Source of the DNA: an uncultured Verrucomicrobiota bacterium | GTDB taxonomy: Bacteria > Verrucomicrobiota > Kiritimatiellia > RFP12 > UBA1067 | Assembly: GCA_946631535.1 (NCBI GenBank) | Contig: CAMPAF010000084.1 | Location: 1 to 10,518 of the forward strand | DNA: 10,518 bases | Direction: 5' to 3' | In this document: positions 1 through 6,189 of the stretch, piece by piece | Numbering within the stretch: the stretch's first letter is position 1 | Layout: every line of letters begins with the position of its first letter | Translations under genes and position numbers: made by a program | Notes under the pieces: generated by a model | Database searches by the model: none | Seen by the model: only the letters and a program-made list of their open reading frames with translations | Told to the model about the DNA's origin: nothing

Positions 1-17
1 CGAAGAAAAACAGATGT

Positions 18-46
18 AGTATACACTTTTTCGCCGTCTGATTCAA
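18..46 (-). promoter_or_regulatory. sigma-70-type promoter reading out of the left edge
   Basis: On the minus strand a TTGAAT -35 box (46-41) is followed by exactly 17 bases and a TATACT -10 box (23-18). The predicted start of transcription is near position 11, so the gene it drives lies beyond the left end. It follows the stop codon of the last gene in the window by about 50 bases, which suggests that the operon ends there. The call rests on box sequence and spacing only. Two other promoters in this window share the 17-base spacing. Confidence 0.55.
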
Positions 47-97
47 GCAGGCCGCAAATCAAGGAGCTTGTCCGCAACCTTTTTTGGTTGTTTTGCT

Positions 98-931
98 TCA
101 GTTCGTCATGTCGCCGGAAGTCGCATCGCCGACGGCGCGAAGCGTCTCCGCGAACTCCGCCGTGTCCGCCTCCTGCCACCCAAGCCGACGGCCAAGGTTC
201 TCCGCCGTGATGCGCAGAAGCGCATTGCGCTCGGCTGCCATGAGCTTTCGCCCTTCTTCGGCAAGCCGATACATCTCGTCTCTGTTTTCCTTGAACCGCG
301 CAACCGTCATTTCGTCATCCCCGCAAAGCTCGGTCTCGCGCATAAGGGCATGCTTCCGCTCGTAGATTTCCATCATACGCGCGTGGCTCTCCCGCTCCTC
401 ATCGGTCATGGACGAAACGTCGAGCTCCGACATGCGCGTTCTCCAGTTGTCGTATTTCTCGAGAACGCGCTTGGCATGCCCTGACATTTTGCCGTGCCAC
501 TGCTTCCACACATTTGGATAACGTCGTTTCAGCTCCCCGTACGTCTCGCATTTTTCCAACGCTTCATCCTCGGATACTTCAGGCTTGTCGTTTTTCGAAT
601 CGTCGCCGCCCTTCTCCTGCACATCCGCCTTGGCCTTTCTCTCTCGGGCATCAAGCAGATCTTTAAGTTCCTTGTCAAGCGATGCAGCCGTGCCCCGCAA
701 CGCCGCAAGCTCGGCTTCGGCCACCTTTGGCTTTTTTGCGGCGGTCGCGGGGCGACTCGCCCTACCATTCGTCGCGTCCGCCCTACCGCCATTGCAACAT
801 GCGTCCGCGTCTGGTAGGGCGGGCAGCCCCCTGCCCGCCGCACCTCCCCACGCCCGCTCTGCGAACCATCCCGCCGCCGCGCCAATGGCACATGCGATGA
901 AAACGACGACAATTTCTTTTCTCCCCAACAT
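98..931 (-). CDS. membrane-anchored hypothetical protein (paralogue of the gene at 937-1830)
   Basis: I do not recognise a family. The protein has 277 residues if it starts at the ATG at 931, which has AAGGA (945-941) nine bases upstream. The ATG at 937, overlapping the previous gene's stop as TGATG, and a TTG at 940 are alternatives, but AAGGA is only three bases from 937. Residues 7-23 form a hydrophobic segment, either a single-pass anchor or an uncleaved signal peptide, after a short basic start. A linker rich in G, A and P follows (28-65), with GRGLPALPD at 33-41 and a Cys pair at 45-46, encoded largely by a hairpin repeat. Residues about 68-105 are charged and likely coiled-coil. The C-terminal half is helical and charged, with a WRxxM...LD...EEER pattern at about 163-180 shared with the upstream paralogue. 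It is probably co-transcribed as the last gene of the operon. Outside the linker it looks less GC-rich than the enzyme genes. The body most likely lies outside the cytoplasm. Confidence 0.75.
   Translation of the reverse strand: MLGRKEIVVVFIACAIGAAAGWFAERAWGGAAGRGLPALPDADACCNGGRADATNGRASRPATAAKKPKVAEAELAALRGTAASLDKELKDLLDARERKAKADVQEKGGDDSKNDKPEVSEDEALEKCETYGELKRRYPNVWKQWHGKMSGHAKRVLEKYDNWRTRMSELDVSSMTDEERESHARMMEIYERKHALMRETELCGDDEMTVARFKENRDEMYRLAEEGRKLMAAERNALLRITAENLGRRLGWQEADTAEFAETLRAVGDATSGDMTN
738..852. repeat. GC-rich double-hairpin repeat, copy A, inside a coding region
   Basis: On the plus strand a left arm (738-766) contains the hairpin GTCGC-GGG-GCGAC (744-756) and ends in CGCCCTACC. 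A second CGCCCTACC lies at 779-787. A right arm starts with the inverse motif GGTAGGGCG (813-821) and holds a perfect 9-bp stem, GGCGGGCAG/CTGCCCGCC, around a CCCC loop (818-839). Positions 808-852 are identical, base for base, to 1704-1748, and the left arm differs from 1625-1653 at one base. The layout resembles REP/BIME-type palindromic repeats. It is translated in frame as the linker of the membrane-anchored protein. Whether it is dispersed in the genome cannot be seen from here. Confidence 0.75.
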
Positions 932-936
932 GGTCA

Positions 937-1830
937 TCAATCCTTTTTCTCGAAATACATAAACCTGGTGACGTCCCGCACATCGTCTAAGGTCGTACGC
1001 AGTTCCACCGCGTCCCCATCGGGAATTTCAAAGCTCTTGACCGTCTGCGAAATGAGCATCTCCCGCTCCTTCTTGACAAGTTCCGCTCCTCGTTTGAGGG
1101 TCAATACCACCTTTTCTATACACTCCCAGACTTCTCCCATCGTCATTGAATCGTTTTGGTCTATCATGTTCGCAAAGGCTTCTGGACATTCCGCGAGAAA
1201 TTCCATGAACTCTGTGTGAACTTTTCTCTCCTCTTCGTTCAGTCCGGACGGATCGAATGCGTCGAGGATGCCGATGCGCCTTGCGGCGACTTCGGCCATT
1301 TTATCCCGCCAGCCAGGAGGCTCTGACAGGGCAAGTTCCGTGTGTTCAGGACAGAGCCGCTTCATCTCGCCCAGCGTAAACGACATGTTGGTTTTCCTGT
1401 CGAGACGCATGAGCGCCGTCCAGCGTTCATTCTCTGTCGGCAGTTTCATCAGCCGCTCAACCAGCTCGGCGTTTGTCTCGCGCTTTTTTGGGGTGGGCTT
1501 GGCATCGCCACCCTTCGCCGCCGCGATGCACTTTTCGAGATAGCCTATTTTGTTTTCAAGAATCCGCTTCTGCACCTCGGCATCCGCCGACGAGCGTATC
1601 AGTGCCTTGCGCCGGGGCTTGGCGGCGGCGGTCGCGGGGCGACGCGCCCTACCGTCTGGCGCGCTCGGTGATCGCTCCCTACTGACATCACAACATGCGC
1701 CGTCGTCTGGTAGGGCGGGCAGCCCCCTGCCCGCCGCACCTCCCCACGTCCCCGCCGCGAACCATCCCGCCACACCGCCGACGGCGAGCGCAACCACCGC
1801 CACAAGAATTGTTCCGTGCTGTGTTCTCAT
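937..1830 (-). CDS. membrane-anchored hypothetical protein (paralogue of the gene at 98-931)
   Basis: I do not recognise a family. The ATG at 1830 is chosen because GAGAGGG lies eight bases upstream; a TTG at 1857 would add nine residues and overlap the glycosidase gene. The 297-residue product has a hydrophobic segment at 7-24, then a G/A/P linker with GRGLPALPD at 34-42, a Cys pair at 46-47 and an RxRRPATAAAKP stretch near 61-72. Next come a short coiled-coil-prone stretch (about 82-105) and a long charged helical region. Against its neighbour it aligns best over the first about 70 residues (GWFA..xWGGAAGRGLPALPD) and only patchily later: WRDKM near 174, an LNEEER match at about 197-202 and a GAELVKKER match near 248-256. 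This suggests tandem duplication with a constrained or homogenised N-terminus. It starts 13 bases after the glycosidase stop and ends at the downstream gene's start region, so all are probably one transcript. Function is unknown; the body is probably extracytoplasmic. Confidence 0.75.
   Translation of the reverse strand: MRTQHGTILVAVVALAVGGVAGWFAAGTWGGAAGRGLPALPDDGACCDVSRERSPSAPDGRARRPATAAAKPRRKALIRSSADAEVQKRILENKIGYLEKCIAAAKGGDAKPTPKKRETNAELVERLMKLPTENERWTALMRLDRKTNMSFTLGEMKRLCPEHTELALSEPPGWRDKMAEVAARRIGILDAFDPSGLNEEERKVHTEFMEFLAECPEAFANMIDQNDSMTMGEVWECIEKVVLTLKRGAELVKKEREMLISQTVKSFEIPDGDAVELRTTLDDVRDVTRFMYFEKKD
1625..1748. repeat. GC-rich double-hairpin repeat, copy B, inside a coding region
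   Basis: This is the same architecture as copy A: left-arm hairpin GTCGC-GGG-GCGAC (1631-1643) ending in CGCCCTACC (1645-1653), a degenerate middle motif CGCTCCCTACT (1673-1683), and the right arm with GGTAGGGCG (1709-1717) and the 9-bp stem with CCCC loop (1714-1735). The 45 bases at 1704-1748 match copy A exactly, while the bases between the arms differ considerably. It is read in the same frame as copy A, giving the same GRGLPALPD peptide. No terminal target duplication is obvious. Confidence 0.75.
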
Positions 1831-1843
1831 TTGGGTGGCCCTC

Positions 1844-4780
1844 TCACTCTTTGACAAGCGTAGCTGGCGGAAGGGTCATCACGCCGTCGGGGCCTTGGCC
1901 GTCGTCCTCGTGCAGGAGAAACGAGAAGCCGAATCCCGACTTGACCTCCGGCGGGGCGATATTCAAATCCGCCAGCGGGAACGAACAGTCGTAGCGCGTG
2001 ACGGACCCTTCGCGCACGGGCGCTGAGAGTGGTTTGCGCATGACACCTGCGGCCGTCTGGACCTCCACCTCCACGGCGTCGCCGGGTGTATGGACATCGT
2101 CCGTCACCTCCACCCGCACGCGCAGCGTGCCGTCTGCGCACGCGAGCCACACCTTGGCGGAGAGGTCGTCCACACCCTTCCAGCAACGCGCCACCTGCGC
2201 GGGGTCGGCCTTGTAGTAGTCGTTCATGTCGCGGTAATTGTCCAAGACGAAGTCCGGCGCGCGGCCGGGCACGTCGGCGGGAATCGCCTGCACGCGGCGC
2301 ATCGGCATCGGCAAAGCCGCGAGCGCGGCGGCGTCCGGTTCGGCGAACGTCGCGCCAACGAAACGAATGGCGGAGGGGTCTGTCCCCAACGCCCACGTGA
2401 CGGTGCCGTCCTGCAGCGCGCACGGCGCGCGGTTACCCATGAGGTCGCACGCCTCCACGTGCGCGGCGTCCGTGCGGAACGGGATAGCCGCCGACGCGCC
2501 GAGCCCCGCGTCCCAGCCCGCCACGACGATCTCGTTGCCCTTGCGGAAGCGGTAGACGTGGCGCGTCTTCTCGTCAATCAGGCGCGTATCGCGATCGAAG
2601 CCCTCCAGAAGCGCCGCGAGCGCGGAGAACGCGCAGTACGTGGCGCGCGGATAGTAGTCGGCCGTGATGAGACCGTAGGCCTGCTCGGGGTCGGACGCGC
2701 GCCACCCAGTGGCGCGCAGGTTGTACCAGATGTAGTCCGTCGATCCCCACGCCCAGGCATAAAGGATCTTCTTCCACACCGTCCGCGCGGCCACGTCCTC
2801 CATGCCCCCCACCGTCGTGAGGGCCGTCTCGTTAGAGTACCACGGCTTCGTGATCCCGTAGCGCTTGAAGAACGGGAACAGCCGACGCTGGAGCGCGCGC
2901 TCGTACGCCTCGAAGTGACTGTGGAGATGGACGGGATGCACGTCGTACCAGCCCTGCGCCTGCTCGGCGAACGCCTCGTTGATGCCGGGGTTCGTGGGCG
3001 GACGCCCGTTCCAGCTACCCGAGTCGGGAACCGTCCAGCCGTTCGGGATCACGCAGGCCTCCGGACACCCCGCCTTGACGCCCTCCCAGCCCTCGCGCTG
3101 GACGCGCAGCGCCTCGGGGATCGGCAGTACTTCCGGCGGGACGAGATCCCACTCGTTGCCCATCTCGTAGTAGTCGATCCTCGTGCCGTAGCGCGCGGCG
3201 GCCGCACGGCAGTAGTCACGGAAGAGTCCGTCGCGCGGTGGAATCGACGCCACGCGCCGGTGCTTCGCTACGGACTCGTAGCCCGGCTTGCGCGCCCACC
3301 GCGGCACGGTGTAGAGGTTCGCGTCGATTGAGATGCCGCGCGCGCGCAATGCACGCAGGATGCGATCGGGCTTCTCCCACGCGAACGCGTTCTCGTTCGT
3401 CTCGACCGATCCGAAGTGGAAGCCGCCCGTGCGGACGAGCTTGCACCCGCAGGCGACGAGTGCGTCGAGCGTGAACGCGAAGTCCTTCGGCGCGAAGCGC
3501 GCGGCGTGGTAGTTGATGCCCAAACGGAACTTCGGCTTCGGAAGGATCGGCCCGATCTCGTGGCGGTCCAGCATGGCGAAGCGCGTTTCGAGCCGCGCCG
3601 TGGAACCGTCCGCCGCGCGCAGCTCGCCGGTCACGAACCAGATGCCCTTCGACGGCAACGGCCACGGCACGTCCACGCGCGCCGCGCCGCCGCCGGGCAC
3701 GGACGCGTCCACGGACACGTCGGGACCCTTGCCCGAGAAGTCGCGCAGGTACAGCACGCCCTTCGCCGCAATCGGCACGCGCGCGGCGTTCGCGAGCACC
3801 AGCACGGGACGCTCGTCGTCGCCGCGCGAGATGTGGAGCGGATTGCGCGTGTCCACGTCGAGGCGGAGCGCGCCCGCCTGCGTGGTGCGCGTGCACGCAG
3901 TGAAGACGCCATTCGTGATCGGGCGCGTGCCCTTCTCTCCTTTCGGCCAGTAGAACGCCTGACGGAGCTGGTAGCGGTGCGCATGCGGAAGGTTCGTCGC
4001 GAACGTGGCCGCGCCATCCACGAGCTTTGCGCGGAGACGGAGATACTCCTCGTTGGATTCATCCTGGATGACCAACTGCGCCACGCCTTCTGTCGGCGCG
4101 GGCATCTGGAGAAGGATGCCGTCGGGTCCGTTGAACGGCTTCGGACCGGGGAAAGAGCGCGTGGGATCGATCGCGTCGAAGGCCTCCACCGTTGCCTCCG
4201 CGCGGTCCTCCTCGGTGACGACGAGGCGGACGAAGGTGATGTCGCCGGCGGCCAGCGGACCCGAGAACGTCGGCATCACGGCGCCGAGGCGCAGAGGACG
4301 GTCGATCTTGCCGTTCGCCTTCTTGCCCCACGGCTTGCACGCGGTGCCGGTTTCGGTGAAGTGGTAGTCGAGGCGCAGCGTGCCGTCCGCGAGGGCCAGC
4401 GCCGAGACGGGCTTGTACTTGAACGTCTCGTTGTCGCTGTCGGGACAGTCGATCGCGATGTCGCGGCGGACGGGCGCGGGATCGGAGAGGCGCACGAACA
4501 GCGACACGCGGCGGTCGGTCCAGTCGATGCCGCGCGCGCCGATCACGGGCACGCCGAACCACGTCTGCTCGGGGTCCTGGCGGGCGCGGTCGATGTGGAC
4601 TGTCAGTCCGTCCGGTCCCACATCCACTTGGCGCGCGGCCTCGGCGGGATCGAGGAACGCGCCGCGCGAGAGCTTGCGCGGCTTTTCATTCGCGAATTCG
4701 ACCACGGGCGCCGCCGCAAGCGCAACGGACATTGCTGCGGAGAGAATAAGAGGAAATGCGCGGTTCATCTGTTTTGACAT
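1844..4780 (-). CDS. secreted clan GH-A-like glycoside hydrolase with C-terminal CBM9-like domain
   Basis: This is probably a glycosidase acting outside the cytoplasm. Start is placed at the ATG at 4780 (978 residues); the ATG at 4768 is possible, and a longer in-frame extension to 4822 would run into the previous gene. A Sec signal peptide spans about 1-24, with cleavage after ALAAA. Residues about 25-410 look like beta-sandwich material. A TIM barrel spans about 416-731 with two candidate catalytic glutamates: E543 in YYEMGNEWD (acid/base, the GNE/NEP motif of clan GH-A) and E651 in WYSNETAL (nucleophile), 108 residues apart as in retaining clan-A enzymes such as GH39 and GH5. After a short beta domain, residues about 841-976 (DFVLDNY...LRVRVEVTDD...FGFSFLLHEDD) resemble CBM9/DOMON-like carbohydrate-binding sandwiches. 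Family number and substrate cannot be assigned by eye. It follows the FAD oxidoreductase gene by seven bases with no clear ribosome-binding site. The next gene starts 13 bases after its stop. Confidence 0.85.
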   Translation of the reverse strand: MSKQMNRAFPLILSAAMSVALAAAPVVEFANEKPRKLSRGAFLDPAEAARQVDVGPDGLTVHIDRARQDPEQTWFGVPVIGARGIDWTDRRVSLFVRLSDPAPVRRDIAIDCPDSDNETFKYKPVSALALADGTLRLDYHFTETGTACKPWGKKANGKIDRPLRLGAVMPTFSGPLAAGDITFVRLVVTEEDRAEATVEAFDAIDPTRSFPGPKPFNGPDGILLQMPAPTEGVAQLVIQDESNEEYLRLRAKLVDGAATFATNLPHAHRYQLRQAFYWPKGEKGTRPITNGVFTACTRTTQAGALRLDVDTRNPLHISRGDDERPVLVLANAARVPIAAKGVLYLRDFSGKGPDVSVDASVPGGGAARVDVPWPLPSKGIWFVTGELRAADGSTARLETRFAMLDRHEIGPILPKPKFRLGINYHAARFAPKDFAFTLDALVACGCKLVRTGGFHFGSVETNENAFAWEKPDRILRALRARGISIDANLYTVPRWARKPGYESVAKHRRVASIPPRDGLFRDYCRAAAARYGTRIDYYEMGNEWDLVPPEVLPIPEALRVQREGWEGVKAGCPEACVIPNGWTVPDSGSWNGRPPTNPGINEAFAEQAQGWYDVHPVHLHSHFEAYERALQRRLFPFFKRYGITKPWYSNETALTTVGGMEDVAARTVWKKILYAWAWGSTDYIWYNLRATGWRASDPEQAYGLITADYYPRATYCAFSALAALLEGFDRDTRLIDEKTRHVYRFRKGNEIVVAGWDAGLGASAAIPFRTDAAHVEACDLMGNRAPCALQDGTVTWALGTDPSAIRFVGATFAEPDAAALAALPMPMRRVQAIPADVPGRAPDFVLDNYRDMNDYYKADPAQVARCWKGVDDLSAKVWLACADGTLRVRVEVTDDVHTPGDAVEVEVQTAAGVMRKPLSAPVREGSVTRYDCSFPLADLNIAPPEVKSGFGFSFLLHEDDGQGPDGVMTLPPATLVKE

Positions 4781-4786
4781 GCGGGA

Positions 4787-4795
4787 ATTATAGCA
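4787..4795 (-). promoter_or_regulatory. extended -10 promoter element before the glycosidase gene
   Basis: Minus-strand TGCTATAAT (4795-4787) is a perfect extended -10 box (TGnTATAAT), a class that can work without a -35 box; none is visible 16-18 bases upstream, where the sequence is coding and GC-rich. The box ends six bases before the ATG at 4780, so transcription would begin on or next to the start codon and the message would be leaderless. This fits the missing ribosome-binding site. The TAA stop of the upstream gene (4790-4788) lies inside the box, so a chance match is possible. Confidence 0.4.
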
Positions 4796-6164
4796 CAACT
4801 GCCGCGGCGCGGGCGGCGGCACGGCCCACTGCCTCGCCCATGGCGACGGCGCTTCCAGTCACCCGGTAGCTGGCCATCGAGATGAAGTCGCCGGAAATGC
4901 AGCGTCCGGCGAGATAGAGGTTGTCGACGTCCTTCGCCATGCAGGCGCGCAGGGGTATCTGGAATGGACGCGCCTTCACGCCCATCGTCCCGTAGGCGGC
5001 CTTCCTGTTGCGCTCGGCGGTGGTGGCATGGACGTCGACCGTGAAGCGGGACGTCGTTACGGCGTCTGGGAATACGGCGCCGGACTGCACGTCGGCCACG
5101 TTGAGCGTATAGCGGCCGTGCACGCGGCGCGCCGCGCGGTGGCAGAGCTGTTCGGCGGTGGCCACCACGCAGAAGCCGTCCCAGACGCCGCCCAGCTTCG
5201 CAAGGGCGCGGGCGCTTTCCAGCACCTCACGGCGAACGCGGACCGTCTCGCGCGTGATGCCGGCCGCATCGTCCACCTTCAGTCCGTACACGTGGTTCAT
5301 CATCCACACGTAGATGCCCTCGCGCACCATGAACAGCGTCGGCATCGAGTATGAGGGGGCGAGCCCGGCACGAATCATCTCCTCGCGCATCTTCTTCTTC
5401 GGGGATTCGGCATGCCGACCTTTTTCGTCGAGGTTGGACGGATGGTTCACCACGTACGGCGCGATTCTGTCCGGATGCGGTGACGCCACCATGGCGCAGA
5501 GGCTGGCGGGCTGGTCGTTCGTGCCGCCGGGGCCGCCAACGTCAAAGCCGCATCCGCTCTGCGCGGAGAGGTCTCCGTCTCCTGTGCAGTCGATGAACAT
5601 CTTCGCGCGCCAAGCGCGCCGCCCGTCCTTCGATTCCGTCACCACCGTCTCGATATTCCTCCCCGAGGGGTCGCGGTGCGCCGCCACAACCGCCGTGTGC
5701 AGGAAGAACTCCACACCTGCCTCCGTGCACATCTCCTCGCAGACCACCTTCATGCATTCCGGGTCATACACGAAAGACGTGGCCCTGATGTTCTTGCGAT
5801 GCGGATTGCGGTCAAGGAGCACGCCCATGTCCTTCAGCCTGCGAAGTATCTCGCGGTCCGTGTCCGACTTGTCGAAGTCGATGAGGCACCCCAGGAAACC
5901 GCTCGTCCACACGCCCCCAAGCGCGCCGTGCATCTCGAAGAGACGCACATTCGCCCCGGCGCGGGCCGCTGACACCGCCGCCGAGATGCCCGCCGGGCCT
6001 CCGCCGGCCACTATCACGTCGCACTCCCCGAGCGGCAGGTCCCGCGATGGTTCGCGGAAGAAGCCCTTCGCGGGCTGGCCGCCAGTCTCCATCGCGAGTG
6101 CCGGGGCCGCCGCCGCAGACATCAGGAATGCGCGCCTGCTGAAAGATACTCCGTCAACTTGCAT
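4788..6164 (-). CDS. Tat-exported FAD-dependent oxidoreductase (PF12831 type)
   Basis: A flavoprotein expected to oxidise or reduce an unidentified, perhaps sugar-derived, substrate outside the cytoplasm. The ATG at 6164 has a perfect AGGAGG five bases upstream. The 458-residue product opens with a Tat signal: SRRAFL at 9-14, then a hydrophobic, alanine-rich stretch to about 24. The dinucleotide-binding site is DVIVAGGGPAGISAA (49-63), with the acidic strand end at about E77 and GGVWTSG at 83-89. The late FAD motif LYLAGRCISGDF (417-428) and the helix to about 447 are typical of the family, as is DCTGDGDL (192-199). A Tat route makes sense because FAD would be bound before export. PF12831 proteins of PVC bacteria are often poorly named in databases, so no reaction is proposed. 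It starts 25 bases after the DUF4091 gene stop and its own stop is seven bases from the glycosidase ATG, so the three are likely one operon. Confidence 0.85.
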   Translation of the reverse strand: MQVDGVSFSRRAFLMSAAAAPALAMETGGQPAKGFFREPSRDLPLGECDVIVAGGGPAGISAAVSAARAGANVRLFEMHGALGGVWTSGFLGCLIDFDKSDTDREILRRLKDMGVLLDRNPHRKNIRATSFVYDPECMKVVCEEMCTEAGVEFFLHTAVVAAHRDPSGRNIETVVTESKDGRRAWRAKMFIDCTGDGDLSAQSGCGFDVGGPGGTNDQPASLCAMVASPHPDRIAPYVVNHPSNLDEKGRHAESPKKKMREEMIRAGLAPSYSMPTLFMVREGIYVWMMNHVYGLKVDDAAGITRETVRVRREVLESARALAKLGGVWDGFCVVATAEQLCHRAARRVHGRYTLNVADVQSGAVFPDAVTTSRFTVDVHATTAERNRKAAYGTMGVKARPFQIPLRACMAKDVDNLYLAGRCISGDFISMASYRVTGSAVAMGEAVGRAAARAAAVVL

Positions 6165-6169
6165 TACAT

Positions 6170-6175
6170 CCTCCT
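6170..6175 (-). promoter_or_regulatory. ribosome-binding site of the FAD oxidoreductase gene
   Basis: AGGAGG on the minus strand, within GAGAGGAGG, lies five bases before the ATG at 6164 in the 25-base gap after the upstream stop codon. It is the strongest Shine-Dalgarno match in the window and fixes this start. Confidence 0.8.
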
Positions 6176-6189
6176 CTCATACACGGTCT

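Noticed and set aside
26..30. Lipoprotein reading of the TIM-barrel protein from its CKPCC segment (residues 26-30 of the product at 9411-10370)
   Set aside because: The residues before the first Cys (GDA) do not fit a lipobox; the Tat signal with ordinary cleavage explains the N-terminus better.
75..94. CAACC-TTTTTT-GGTTG hairpin followed by TTTT on the plus strand
   Set aside because: The orientation would terminate plus-strand transcription, but no plus-strand gene is seen; read on the minus strand it has no T-tract, and the stem is only five base pairs.
738..1748. Interpreting the paired hairpin repeats as a miniature transposon or insertion sequence
   Set aside because: No terminal target duplication, transposase or clean insertion boundary can be seen, and shared paralogy of the host genes explains part of the identity.
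2090..4777. Long plus-strand open frames (2090-3331 and 3416-4777) opposite the glycosidase gene
   Set aside because: Their products are Arg/Val/Ala/His-rich with no domain or signal, as expected for the antisense of a high-GC coding region, and the minus strand there encodes a coherent enzyme.
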